A stretch of 64,000 nucleotides of DNA, from positions 3,112,408 through 3,176,407 of the forward strand of contig NW_004955416.1 of the NCBI RefSeq assembly GCF_000276665.1, given 5' to 3'. The translations under genes and the position numbers were made by a program. Every line of letters starts with the position of its first letter. Position 1 is the stretch's first letter. Below the pieces are notes generated by a model. The model ran no database searches, had not been told where the DNA came from, and worked only from the letters and a program-made list of their open reading frames with translations. Shown here piece by piece: positions 12,236 to 23,206 of the stretch. This DNA is from Chinchilla lanigera. Taxonomy: Eukaryota; Chordata; Mammalia; Rodentia; Chinchillidae.

Positions 12236-12340
12236 AACTTACTGAATGCTATCATTTGCCAGAACTTATTCTAAGTACTGGGATATACCAGGGTTCAAAG
12301 AGGAAAAGACTGTTATACTTATGATACTCCATGCTAGTTA
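12236..12340 (-). mobile_element. Second L2 3'-end fragment
   Basis: CATTTGCCAGAACTTATTCT, AAGTACTGGGATATACCAGG and CAAAGAGGAAAAGACTG restart the same L2 3' terminus immediately after the first copy, so this is a separate insertion or a tandem remnant. Confidence 0.6.
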
Positions 12341-14449
12341 TAATCAGATCCCAGCCTTTTATTCCTCATTTTTCCAAAGCTAATTATTCACATGTCTTCT
12401 TAGCTACCCAATATCAAGATTTGCAGCCTCTGATAGCCTTGTTCTAATTGAGTATGTAAAACACACCTACAGAGCTCCTAGGTGTTGTGGGCACAGCTCC
12501 TGGCATCAAATGGGTCTTTCTATGTCTTTTGAATGAATGAACTTGGAGGTTTGTTTTTTTTTTTTTGTATGTTCCCTGGCACTTTAATCACATCCTGTTC
12601 TGTAACAGATTGAATGCTGGACTCAAGAGTCACCTTCTGGTAATAGTTCTCCTGGCACTTCTCCTGGGACGAGTTTGATTTTAGCACAGTAGGATTATTC
12701 CTGTGCCTTTGTACCTTTGTGTGATGGCTGCTGGCTGGCACTGAGCAGCCTTCCCAGAATGTTTCCAGTCTGGTCCTCCCTACCATCTCATTCTGACACT
12801 TGTAGGACTTTTCTCTGCAACAAGGTGCCAGGAGCACTAGGTCACTAAACACAAAATCTTAGGCATACCAGTGTCCTGCTTCTGCTGACCTAGGAAAGGC
12901 AGCTGAATGTCTAATAATGCTATTATTAGGTAACTCTGAGATTGAGCAAATGACGAAGGCTTGCTTTTAGCTTCCTCTCCCTTCTTTTCTCTAAGGACAG
13001 TGATAATGAAAAGAGGTGCAAGATTAGATATGGAGGAAGGAGGTGGGAACCAGCTTCTTCCTTGTTGGACAGGGTAGTAACCTGAGCTGAGCTTCATAGT
13101 TCAGTTGAGTCTGCCCCACCTCTGTGACAATAGATGAATGGCTCCTGGGCGAGGTCCCTTGTTGGGCGATGCTGGGTCTTCATGAGGTTTCAGGTGTTAG
13201 ATCTACAGATGGTGGCTACCTCAGGCTTACCATGGGAAGTGCTGTGAGATAATGACACCAGGGAAGGAGTAGTCCTGGCCCAAATGTGAACCAAACCTGC
13301 TCTCCCTCCTCACGCAATTAAAGAGCCTTGGTGCACACTTGGAGACAGTGTTCACACAGGCGATTCTTCTTCTATTAGGGAAGCAGATTGACTCCATTTT
13401 GATCATTCTGCCCTAGTCTGCTTGGCAAGCACAGTGTGATGTCCATATGCTCTATTGTTCCCGTCAGCAGGGCGCTAACGGTTCTTTTGCTGCTGCTCTC
13501 ACTTCTGTGGGGGATGTTTTTTTAGCCCCCTTTTCAATGTTGCCAACACATACATATATATTTTTAAAACATAGCACTTATTCTGGAGCTGCAGAAGGTG
13601 TGAGAGCTGTGTCCTCTAGCCATGGTACTGCATTTTCATTCAAACTCCGCTTCCTGCCTTTAAATGCAGTGTAGATTAGTTTTCCAAAGAGGTACAGATC
13701 ACCAGTAAGTGGCAGTAGCCTGGCTTAAAGACAGGCTGCACTTACACTTCAGAGGCGACTGCCTGGAACTGGGAAAGGGTTGCAGCCAAACGGAATTTAT
13801 TAGCGGGATCTATAGAATGTGTTTGAAGAGCTACAGTGGTGTGAGCCGGCAGGCACACAGGTTGGCCCACCATCACACAAAGTCAAACAGGCCAACTGCT
13901 CAGGGGATTCAGACTGGCACGCCTTGTCAGAATTTCTTTATTTCTTCCCGCAGAGAAACACAAATGGAACAAATTTTCAGTCCCAGGGACTTATGTTATG
14001 TTTCTGGTGCATTTTTCCCTCTTCCTTTAGAGCTTCCTTGCATGTTCTCAGCCTCCATTCTCCAGCTTTCCTTCCCCAGATGGTGTTAAGGAAGCAATTG
14101 CTTCTTTAGTGGTTCCAGCTGATCCCCTCCCTGCCAGTACCTGGATTTCCTGTAGTGCAGGATTTTTAGCTGGGGAGAATTTTCTCAGTTCTTCAAGAAG
14201 GAATTTAAAACTCCATATTCAATGAGATGGCTGTGGAATTTGGCTTATTTACAAGAACTAATCAATGTAAAGTGCGCACTGTGCTGCACCTGATCCTGAG
14301 AAACCCTCACAGGATGGGGAGGGATCATTTACTCTTCTTAGGGGTAGGAACGTTTGAAATCCACTTCAAAATGTTGATTTAGTTCTTCCAGATGGTATCT
14401 TCGTGGGGTGCTTGGCCTGAGAGGGACCAAATACCCTTGGCATTATGGC
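12341..14449. other. Unique sequence, no gene seen
   Basis: Contains a 13-base T run at 12554-12566. Open frames at 12520-12852 minus (110 codons), 12837-13097 minus, 13447-13674 plus, 13709-14089 plus (126 codons) and 13819-14109 plus show no domain. The last two overlap in different frames of the same sequence, typical of chance openness in GC-richer DNA. I cannot exclude a short non-coding transcript. Confidence 0.5.
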
Positions 14450-14848
14450 TTATATTTAGATGTCCTCACAAAGCCTCATGTGGTCATCGGTGGGGAGTTT
14501 TGAAGGTGGCTGGAGTAGGGTGTGTGCATGTGGACTAAGGGTGTGCTGCTGGGATGAAGGGTGTGACGCTGGGATTAAGGCTGCCCTACCCTGTGCGTGG
14601 GTGGCACCAGTCATAGATTTATAGTCTGGTCAGAGTATGAAGGGAGAGCGGGAAGGCTGCTTCCAGTGCTGCTTGCTGCTATACTGCCTCCCGCCTACTC
14701 TGTTTCTCCTTTGCGACGCCCCTCTGCCTTGGACTCAGCCGAGTATGGACTGACACCATTTGTCAACGGTGAGCCAAAGTAAACCTTTCCTCCTTTAGTT
14801 TTGGGTGTTGGGTATTTTGTCTCAGCAACAAGAAAAGTAACTAAGACA
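14450..14848 (+). mobile_element. MaLR-type solo LTR
   Basis: Starts in TATATTTAGATGTCCTCACA and AAGCCTCATGTG, and ends GTGAGCCAAAGTAAACCTTT, CCTCCTTTAGTTTTGGG, TATTTTGTCTCAGCAAC, AGTAACTAAGACA. These are landmarks of a MaLR-class LTR, including the modified poly(A)-signal region. An internal 20-base near-perfect tandem (14537-14556 and 14557-14576) is present. The small frame at 14597-14782 is LTR-derived. Confidence 0.75.
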
Positions 14849-14899
14849 CTGGGGATGGCCCAGTGTGGTGGTAAAAGGATTGCTTTCAGTCCTCTAAGC
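14849..14899. other. Short unique spacer
   Basis: Sequence between the LTR and the MIR fragment; nothing further seen. Confidence 0.4.
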
Positions 14900-15000
14900 G
14901 TGCGCCCAGGTGCTAGCTCCTCTTAGTGCCTGTGTGACCTTGGAAGAGCCAGCCTCAGTCCCTCTCCCAGCCATGGGGAAGAAGATCCAAAGGAGTGACT
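14900..15000 (-). mobile_element. Probable MIR fragment
   Basis: CTGTGTGACCTTGGAAGAGC followed by CAGCCTCAGTCCCTCTCCCA resembles the reversed MIR core, but the match is short and diverged. Confidence 0.45.
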
Positions 15001-15485
15001 GAGAGTTTAAGCAGAAAGTTGAAAGAACAACCTGGCATTATAGTGATGGGTCTTCATAGGCGTTGACATTCGTAGCTTCTCATTATTTTAATATCTGTCG
15101 TGAAGAAAAACTTGCAATTTCGATAATTTCAGAACAGACTTAAATTGGCTCTCACACAGTAGTTAACTTCATGCTAACGTATTTCACTGCAGATCACATT
15201 TTGGACATTTAGAAGTCTGAGTTCCTGTATTAAGACCTTGGGCCGGGGTGGGGGTGGGGCATGCCCTGCTCTGTGTGTAGTTAGAAGTAGCAGATTTCGC
15301 CTCCACTTCCCACTTCCTCCAATTAAAGGATTAAAAGAGCTAATGTTTGTAAGCTACCTGGGAGCCAGTTTGAACTGTGTGAAGTTTATTTCACTAAATG
15401 GACTTCTTATTATTTCAGCTTCCACCCATGTTCAATGTTACCAAACTCAAAAGTAGCCCAAACCTTCTCATTTCCACAATACGGA
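15001..15485. other. Unique sequence, no gene seen
   Basis: The 72-codon frame at 15238-15456 has no recognisable domain. Confidence 0.5.
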
Positions 15486-15625
15486 GATTATAATTATCTG
15501 TCCTTGTTCTGAGACTGCTACTGCTACCTCTGACAGAACATCTACTTAAAAGTGTTGGAATTTTTCCCCCTCTTTCAAAATTTGGGTGACTTATCTGAGT
15601 GGGAAGAAACTCATAATAGTAAAAG
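15486..15625 (+). repeat. Copy 1 of an unassigned ~140-bp duplicated element
   Basis: Starts GATTATAATTATCTG; then GACTGCTACTGCTACC, GACAGAACATCT, AATTTGGGTGACTTATCTG and AATAGTAAAAG. It aligns end to end with 16089-16232 with a few small gaps, at roughly three-quarters identity judged by eye. I do not recognise it as a named transposon family. It could be an old interspersed repeat or a duplicated regulatory element. Confidence 0.75.
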
Positions 15626-15929
15626 ACAAACTCAGTGATGTCTGGCTTTTTCCCACCAGACTGATCTCTGCTGCATGAATATTCAGGGGAACCCAGAAGA
15701 GTCCATTAAAAGCAAAGTTGAACTCTACCTGTTTATAGATTACTTCTCTTTGTAATTACACCGTGTTTCAGCAACTAATGGAAATGAAACTTCTTAGCAA
15801 AAACAACTGCCTTTCCATAACATGAATTAAAGGAGAAATTAAGGTCAACTCTGTTTCAAATAACTGTCTCAAAAGAAAAAAAAATCTCTTCATTAATCAA
15901 AAGCATCCAGATCTACTTCTCCCTATTAA

Positions 15930-16040
15930 TCCAGGTACATAGATGCTCCTAACACTTGTAACCAATCTCTGTCTGCACTAATGGATATTTGGAACCTTTA
16001 TTGATTTGGGTAAATTTGCTTCTTCTAAGGTCAATAATGA
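15930..16040 (+). repeat. Possible weak third copy of the same element
   Basis: TTGATTTGGGTAAATTTGCT followed by CAATAATGATAAA parallels the GGGTGACTTATCTG...AATAGTAAA end of copy 1 and GGGTGAATTTTATCTGC of copy 2. The upstream half aligns poorly, so this may be chance. Confidence 0.3.
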
Positions 16041-16088
16041 TAAATGAGTCATGTTCTGCATGAAGTGACTTGGTACTTTGAATTAAAT

Positions 16089-16232
16089 GATTGTAATTAT
16101 CTGTAGTTATTGTGTAACTGCTACTGTTACCGCTGTCGACAGAACATCCATGTAATTGTGATGGGAATTTTTTCTCTGCTCTTTAATAATTTGGGTGAAT
16201 TTTATCTGCATGTGGAAAAGCTAATGGCAGTG
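16089..16232 (+). repeat. Copy 2 of the unassigned ~140-bp element
   Basis: Starts GATTGTAATTATCTG; then AACTGCTACTGTTACC, CGACAGAACATCC, AATTTGGGTGAATTTTATCT and GCTAATGGCAG, collinear with copy 1 about 603 bases upstream and in the same orientation. It holds the CpG-containing insertion CGCTGTCGACAG, where copy 1 has only CTCTGACAG. Confidence 0.75.
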
Positions 16233-16890
16233 GCTTGAAAGGCAGACACGGCATGTCAGGTGCCACCCCTTGTACTTCTGTCCTCGGGTGCTTCACTCCC
16301 ACTGCTGTCACTCTGGCTTAGTGCTCATCACAGGCTCTGCTCCAACCTGGGTCCTGGGCACTTGAAGGAAGGGGCATAGCCATGTGCCGCCTTTTGAGAC
16401 TTTTCAGTGAAACTAACTCAGGCTCTGCCCCTGGAGATGAAAGTTGATCACCCACAGAGTTTCCTAGGCTACCCTAATAGAGTGTCTATTTGGAAATGAT
16501 TGTCCACCCTATGGTGTCAGACAGTCACTGGTGATGAGAAAACCTTGCCTGCCCACAAGCCTTGCTGTGCTTCCATCTGCAGCACAATTTGCAAGACAGG
16601 CATCTATGTGCAAAGCTCCTCACTGTCTCCACAAAGGCGGACTCCCAGATTTATGACAGGTACAAGTCAGACTTCCACTGTCAGCTGGACTCCAGCACAG
16701 ATAGCCTCACTGGTCAGAGCTTTAGCTTTCAGGGCAGGGCAGTGCAGAGACAATTTAGCCTGGTTTTTAAAGGAAGAAAGAGCTGCTTTGCTCCTTTTAG
16801 CTCAATGTCTTTCCTCCCAAGAGCCCAGGGATTTGTATTCTTGACATGCATAATACAAATTTTGTGTTTTTAAAATGTTTTAAGAAAAAG
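16233..16890. other. Unique, GC-richer sequence, no gene seen
   Basis: Two overlapping frames (16500-16844, 114 codons; 16562-16873, 103 codons) share the same DNA in different frames. Neither has a recognisable domain, so I do not call a gene. Confidence 0.5.
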
Positions 16891-16955
16891 ACTAAGTTGG
16901 GTAAAGTATTTCAACTGTCTGGGCCTCATGTTCCATCTCAGCAAAATGAAGAAAC
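16891..16955 (-). mobile_element. MIR SINE fragment
   Basis: GGGTAAAGTATTTCAACTGT, CTGGGCCTCATG and CAGCAAAATGAAG follow the reversed MIR core (...CAAGTCACTTAACCTCTCTG...CTGTAAAATG). Confidence 0.6.
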
Positions 16956-18805
16956 AGGAAGAAATGGCTTTTTAAGGCCTCAAGTTGCTAAAACATAGGA
17001 TTTGTGGACAAAAGGACTTTTAGAGAGAGGTCAGAGATATTACATTTGAATGCAAGTGCTTATAAGGAATGTTCACTGTGAACCCTGCAGAACAGACTAA
17101 GGCAGTCAGGTGAGAGTCTTTGTCACTCTGTTCCTTCAAAAAGGTGACAGAGATATAGTCATACCTCCTGAGGATGAGGAAGGGATTTTGTAGGGGTGAA
17201 GTAAAAGAGAGCCTGCTGTTCAAGGCTTCAGCTATAACAGCAAACTTGGAACAAGAAATGACTTTCTAAATAGCAAATTAGGGCAGATTACTAAAGAGGG
17301 GAGTGAGGACATAGCTTGTGCTTCTAGGAAATAGAAGATCATAGATAACAGCCTGATTGTAAGTGCTAAAGAAAGAGAAGAGTGAAAGAAGCAGCAGCTC
17401 GTGCAGGAGGAAGGTTAGTGACAATAAACCTCTGCAAGAAGCAATGTTTTGAAATGACACAAGTTGCACCATGGGGCAGAGAGGGGAACAGGAGCAGGAT
17501 CCAGAACTGGATGTCGCTTTCCAAAGTGTTCTCTTCCTGCTCTGCGGATTTGGGGGCTTGCTCTGCTTTAGAAGAGCAGCTGTGAGTGAGGGGAGGACAC
17601 TCGGACATGCGCACCTCCCTGCCTCGAGCTTCTCACAGTGCAGAGGGAGTGAGCCCCGCTGGGATTGAGTCGGCACTCGAACTTCGTACCCCCTGCTGTA
17701 TTCCCCGTTTCCTCCCCTCACCTTTCCTAACCTCTGAAACAGACTCCCAGCTGAGATCCATTCCCATTTGCTTTTCCTCTGGAGGGTGAGTCTTAAGACA
17801 GTGTCATCTGTTTCTCATTTCCCACGTTAGTCTGAGCCCTCCTCAACGGGGGATTTTTATCTCTCTAAGACTAGGGGAGTGGGTCCCCTCCTCACTACTT
17901 CCAGCCTACACGTGTTAACAGAAAAGAAAACTATAAATAAAGTTAACTCCTGTGCCTCTGGCACCCCTAGAGAAGTAAGGGCTTGGTGACCACCTCCTTT
18001 GGAAGGAGAGAGCAGCTGCCTTCCGTGTTAGTGGAGAAGAAGTGGGGCTGTGAAAGCAGCCAAAAAAGAAAAGCCACCGAGAAGTGACACCATGACAGGG
18101 ACACCATTCCCTTCTCAATGTGTGACCGAGTCACTGTTGAAACACCCGACACCACCATACAGCCAGCAAACACTCATGAACTTGTAGCAGGTGTTAGCAC
18201 TTGTAGCCATCTCATTTCAGCTTTAACCCCACAGTTTCCAGAGAAGGCAGTTACGGAAGCAGCAGGCAAAGTGAGAGCATTTGTGTATAGAGTCTGGGAT
18301 CAGAGATTTCAGATACAGGCCAGAACCCTTAACACGGTAACTCCTTTCCGAAACAGGAGAACATCAAGAAGAGACTGAATCTTTTATGTTTTACAGATAA
18401 CCCAAAGGGAGGGCTTGGGTCAAATAGTGAGCCTGGTAAGAAAGAGAAGAATTAGCACTGACGGACTGTACCCTTTCTTTCTACACATGGACTGTATCCG
18501 CTACAGCCACACTCCCACTTCTGTCTGCCAGATCATGGCCCCAGGACAACTGTGCACATCTTTTGTCTATGAACAGAGCACCACATGGTGCTAGGTGCTG
18601 TGCACTTCAGATGAATTAAAAGGGAATCTGTTGGAGGAGACAACAAATATTGTTACCCGTGAATTCCAGCTTGCCTGTCTTATTATTTTTCTTTGAGTGC
18701 CCATTCCTCATCAGAGTATGAAAGTGATTTTAGAAGACATAATAGTTGAGTGGGCACTAGGGAAGCTACATTCTTGCCAGACTGTGTGTTCTTCATCACC
18801 TCTTC
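16956..18805. other. Unique sequence, no gene seen
   Basis: Overlapping open frames on both strands at 17278-17789 (the longest is 147 codons, minus) and at 17915-18378 have no domains. Their overlap in four or five frames suggests chance openness in a moderately GC-rich segment. GTGCTAGGTGCTGTG near 18589-18603 hints at a tiny L2 or MIR remnant. Confidence 0.5.
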
Positions 18806-18990
18806 TTGCAACAGAATACTAGTTGCTGCAATACTTATGCACTGGCTAAGCTGCAAGTATTGCGGCTGGCGGAGCCCAGACGGAACTGGGTCTGTCATGG
18901 CCTTCGCAGACATCCAACTCAGGTCAAACGAGATTATGCTGAGCAGAATCAGCAACTGTTTAGTAAAGAGATACATGGTAGGCAATAGGA
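18806..18990 (+). other. CpG-retaining block with a weak coding-like frame
   Basis: About 180 bases with several CpGs (GCGGCTGGCGG, AGACGG, TTCGCAG, AAACGAG) in CpG-poor surroundings. A 60-codon plus-strand frame crosses it, with a charged stretch VKRDYAEQNQQLFSKEIHG, and CTCAGGTCAAAC could mimic a splice donor. I cannot assign a protein. It could be a conserved non-coding element, a degenerate exon or chance. Confidence 0.25.
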
Positions 18991-21064
18991 CTTCTGCCTT
19001 GTTGGCCTTTGCTTTGAGTTTTCTTCCTAGAAACTCATGGCAGTGCCTTCTGCCAGACAGTTATAGACCACTCTGAGAATCAGCCATGTTTCTATGAGGT
19101 CATCAGAAAGCTCCTGTGATACCAATCAAGTGGAAGAAAAGGCAGTCTAATGTGTAATCCCTAGAGCAAATAATCAAGAAAACTAAATGGAAAGTAGTGG
19201 CTTCTACATTTCTCATCTTTTATAAACTGGAATTTCCCTTTAAGGAACATTGCACATTGGTAAGAATGGGTGATGAGAATTAAAGGATTTACATTCCTCA
19301 AAAATCAAATACATCTAGTAATTGGTTTAAAAACAAATTCCAGGAACAACAGCCACTGTCTCTCCTTTCCCAGGCACCCATAGAGAGGGGAACGGTAGGA
19401 AAAGTTATCTTCAACAGATTGCCTGTTGGTGAATTTTTAAGTTAGAGGAAACTGGTGAATTAGAGAATTAGAGCTTTGGCACTGTGTCTATTTCCCCTTT
19501 CCCATATCAAAATGGAAACAATGAAAAACTGCAGCTCCTCCACCCTCTAATAAAATGTGCAGAAAAAAATGAAAACTGTGTTACCTTACCCCATGTGTAC
19601 ACACTACATCATTACACCACTGAGGATGTTACACTAATGACACAGAACATATGGGTGTCTTAGATAATGAACTGCAATGAGGTACATTAAAAACATAGAC
19701 GGGTTTAATTTTATCTATTTATTTAATTGATTTAAAAACTTTTGGTGAGGCAGTTTCATATGAGTTCTATAGATAGCAGTTGTTCCCACTGGTAGAGTCC
19801 AGGACCAGTGTTTTTACATAGTTAAGAGAGGCATAACTAGAAAGTGATCTAGACATGGCAGCTCTCTGAAGTGAGCTCATCCCACCCCTATATCTGTATG
19901 TCTGCTGAAACTCTGGGAAATGTTCTCTGGTTCAGTTTAATAAGTTCTTATGTGTGGTAACTACGTCCACTTTTCCCACAGTTTTTACTTTGTGCTTTCA
20001 TCTGTGCAGCATCGTGGCATCAGCCTTAAATTTTTTCAGGGCGTTAAACTTTGTCTTAAGATTTCAAAGAAGAGGAAAGCTTATTTTAAACAGTTCTGAT
20101 TTTTGTTTAACGGTATCCACATCCAGCAACAGGCTGCGGCAATGCCAGTGCCCCCTTCTCTGCTTACAACTCAAACTAAAAAGCAATTTTCTGTTAGGAT
20201 AATTTCGTATAACCCCAGTTACATCTCAATTTATGGAAATAATTACAGCAAATTAGATCACAGGAAAGTTTAATTAGCCAGTCAGAGTTTTGAATTAAAT
20301 TTCATTTTCTGTGAAAATTAGAAAAGCCGAGCCCTTGGTTCTCCATTCTATAATGAACTAGCACCATACATTAGCCACAGCGTGGGCAAGTGTGGTGGGG
20401 TGTTGGCCTGGAGCATGTTGTGGTCCCGACCCAGTGCTGTACATGGGGCTATGAACACTGAATGCTCAAGAGGGAGGATTATAGCAAATAAAGCCCCAAC
20501 TATTTCTAGATAAATTGAACTCTAGGTTAAAACTTCCTGCTTTTGATTACGCGTCTGTGATTTCTTTCATGTTATTTGAGGAGCTCATTACTTGAGCAAC
20601 TATTGTTTGATGTTTTAAAAAATCAACCTCATTTTATTATACTATATCTGCTGGAAGCCACAGGATAATGTTTGTTTGTAAATATTTAGGCTTATATTTG
20701 ATATCTTACACATTATGAAGAGATGGCTTTTTAAAATATTTTCACTATTATGTTTTAATTTTGCTCACTTTCGTATCACAGAGGTTGCACAAATACCATG
20801 AACACAGCATGTGGCTTAATATTTATTTTGTGTACTCATAAAGGACTCCACAAATCTTCTACTAGTAATAATGCCTTTAATTAAAATTTATTTACTCGGA
20901 GTGACTTAATTTGGATTGAGATAGTTGAATCTCCATTCTCTCAATAAATATTACTGAACTCTAGACATTATCCCCTTGTTCTTTTCCAAGCTCTTCCTAA
21001 CCAGCCTTCAGTTAAGCTTATTTCTGTACACTACTGACCATCCTGTACATCTAAGACGTCCTAT
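18991..21064. other. Unique sequence, possible conserved non-coding stretch
   Basis: No gene or repeat recognised. 20200-20330 is rich in TAATTA/AATTA-type homeodomain-like sites. The open frame at 19954-20202 has no recognisable product. Confidence 0.5.
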
Positions 21065-21140
21065 CATTCATCTCTTCATTTGCCACAGCAATTAATACAA
21101 GGATTTGCTTATAATAGGTGCTCAATAAATATTCTTCTGA
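21065..21140 (+). mobile_element. L2 3'-terminal fragment
   Basis: ATAATAGGTGCTCAATAAAT then ATTCTTCTGATC matches the sense-strand L2 terminus (...TAGGTGCTCAATAAATATTTG...). Sequence upstream is too diverged to extend the call. Confidence 0.55.
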
Positions 21141-21354
21141 TCATTAACGTAAGGAGCTATGTATTATTCAGACCACATAGTTTGAAACACATCTATGTTC
21201 AGTGACAGCATATGAATTTCTTCTTCTACAGTAGCAGCTCAGGGTCCATCCTATAATAAAATGTGCACTACACATTTACTCTGATATCTCTGTCTGTCTC
21301 AGTTAGAACAGGAAGTCCAGTATGGAAGATGAAAATAACACCATCCAAAAATCA
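21141..21354. other. Unique sequence
   Basis: Nothing recognised. Confidence 0.45.
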
Positions 21355-21590
21355 TGTTAAATCAATATTATGTATTGTAAGCAGAAAACCTTAAACATGG
21401 AATTGTAAAGATAGATAATAGGAAACAGGGAGCTAGATCTTTCACAGGAGGAAAGGGGACCAACAGGAGAAGGAGGGTGGGAAGGAGGGAAAGGGAAGCC
21501 AATGCAAAAGGAATTACTATGTATCGTGCACATGTACCAAGTTCCCATGATGAATGTAATCATTATGTACTGCAAACATGAGCTAAGAAA
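21355..21590 (+). mobile_element. Possible L1 3' UTR fragment (polypurine tract)
   Basis: A purine-only tract, AGGAGAAGGAGGGTGGGAAG with its neighbours at about 21465-21502, is followed by text resembling the stretch after the polypurine tract at 59015-59045. Rodent L1 3' UTRs carry such G-rich polypurine tracts. The minus-strand frame at 21357-21575 is its complement and not a gene. Confidence 0.45.
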
Positions 21591-22309
21591 ATCAAATTTA
21601 AGAAAACGAAAGGCAGATTGAGAAGTGCATTCTCCTAGTCATACACAAATTCTTTCTCTTAAAGTTGTCCTAACTTCATTGTATTACACTCTGGCTTTCA
21701 GAAGACAGTGTCTTTCCTGGAGTGGTTGGTTTCTTGGGCATTGTATAGACTCCTGCCTGAAACAACGGTGCTGACTCCTGCTCCCGAAAATATCTAAATG
21801 AAGTAAGGCTTAAATCTAAATAAAAAATTCCATGGGAAATGAAAAATATGCTTTCATCTCATTTCCTTGGCTGTAAATAATTAACCTTATCATCCAGTCT
21901 CCTGTTTTATACTTTAAATCATTTTTGTAAAGTAGTATATGCAAACCTGAAATATCAGAAATAGTCATAACTTTTCTGTTACATTGTCTATTCCCTTGTC
22001 TCTGAAATCAAAACTATGTCTTTAAAACTGTAAAGTTTGTTTGCATGGTAGCAGCCATTATTAAAACAAAATCTTTTTGAATTTTTATGTATATCCCAGA
22101 GTAGATCACTCTATATGAAATGAATATGCATTTCATCCTATCATCTTGTGATCAAGTTTACTATGGAAATATCCTTTTTTAACCTTTAGTGGTAAGTCTC
22201 AGTTCATTTTTTTATTTTAAAGAAAGAACATAAAACAAAATTTCAAAACAAAATAATAAGAGAATAACAATAGTTAAAACACTGTGTATTGTTATCTTCA
22301 AAGTACCCA
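21591..22309. other. AT-rich unique sequence
   Basis: No gene or nameable repeat seen. Confidence 0.45.
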
Positions 22310-22705
22310 GACTACAAGATGTGGATATGAAAAATTGTTCAAATGATACAAACAGCAAATAAATGTATGAATAATGTTCAACAACATTGGTCATTTAAGA
22401 GATGCAAATTAAAACAACACTGAGATTTCATTTTACCCCACAAAGAATAGTTATCATCAAGAAATCAAACAATAACAAATGCTGGAACGGCTGTGGGGGA
22501 AAAGAAACACTATTCCACTGATGGTGGGAGTGTAGACTGGTGTAACCATAATAGAAATCAGTGTGGAGATTCCTCTGAAAACTAGGATTACAGGTCCCAT
22601 TCATCTCAGCTATTCACCTTCTAGGTGAATCAAAAACATGATATCACCGTGAGATATGTGTACCCATGTTTATAGCAGCAAAATTTGTAACAGCTAAATC
22701 TTCAT
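22310..22705 (+). mobile_element. L1 LINE, ORF2 3' portion, degenerate
   Basis: GATGCAAATTAAAACAACAC, ACAAATGCTGGAACGGCTG, GATGGTGGGAGTGTAGACTG, GTGTGGAGATTCCTCTGAAA and TTTATAGCAGCAAAATTTG follow the well-known order near the end of mammalian L1 ORF2. The frame is broken throughout, so this copy is inert. Confidence 0.85.
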
Positions 22706-22902
22706 TTTAAGAAACACGTGCATGACATATTTTGCCAAATCAATCATATTGTTTTTTTATTTGCAACAGTAAAAAAGCTGTCCTTTATTAGTTGAAACAA
22801 TAACCCATGTATTACTGAGAGACATAAAAGAAGACTATCATTAATGCGGAGACCTACCATGTTCCTGTGCAGAAAAGAATCTGTTAAAGATTAACTTTTT
22901 TG
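22706..22902. other. Unique sequence
   Basis: Nothing recognised. Confidence 0.4.
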
Positions 22903-23130
22903 CTTGTAATCCCAGCACTCTGAGAGGCAGAGGCAGGAGAACTGCAAGTTTGAGCTCAGTCTGGGAAATATTGAGACTTAGGAAGACCAGGTTAGGGGCT
23001 GGGGATTTAGCTCAGCGGCACAGTGCCTGCCTGGCAAGAGCAAGGTTGTGAGTTCAATTCCCAGTATGGGGGGGGACCCAAGGGGGGGAACCCAAGGGGG
23101 GGAATGCAAAGGAAGACCAGGTCTAGACAG
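22903..23130 (+). mobile_element. B1 SINE, 5'-truncated and split by an ID insertion
   Basis: CTTGTAATCCCAGCACTCTG, GAGGCAGAGGCAGGAGAACT and TTTGAGCTCAGTCTGGG are B1. The text resumes after the ID at 23111 with AAGACCAGGTCTAGACAG and then runs into a GATA tail. The 5' end of B1 (GCCGGGCGTGGTGG) is missing. Confidence 0.8.
22995..23110 (+). mobile_element. ID SINE nested in B1, with an unusual G-rich tail
   Basis: Starts GGGGCTGGGGATTTAGCTCA and ends CCCAGTATGGG. Instead of an A tail it carries three runs of 7-8 G (23068-23075, 23082-23088, 23096-23102) separated by ACCCA-type spacers, then AATGCAAA. The target-site duplication GGAAGACCAGGT is present at 22981-22992 and 23111-23122, proving insertion into the B1. 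Confidence 0.93.
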
Positions 23131-23206
23131 AAAGATAGAGAGATAGATAGGTGATAAAGTAGATAGGTTAGACAGATATAGATAGATAAATACATAGATA
23201 GATAAA
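23131..23206. repeat. Imperfect (GATA)n microsatellite
   Basis: GATA/GACA/AATA units follow the B1 3' end, probably grown from its tail. Confidence 0.85.

Noticed and set aside
17278..17721. 147-codon minus-strand open frame, the longest in the window
   Set aside because: Three or four other frames on both strands are also open over the same DNA, there is no domain or splice context, and the translation is low in conserved-type motifs.
23131..23206. Regular short repeats considered as a CRISPR-like array
   Set aside because: It is an imperfect GATA microsatellite with no spacers, in a eukaryotic context.
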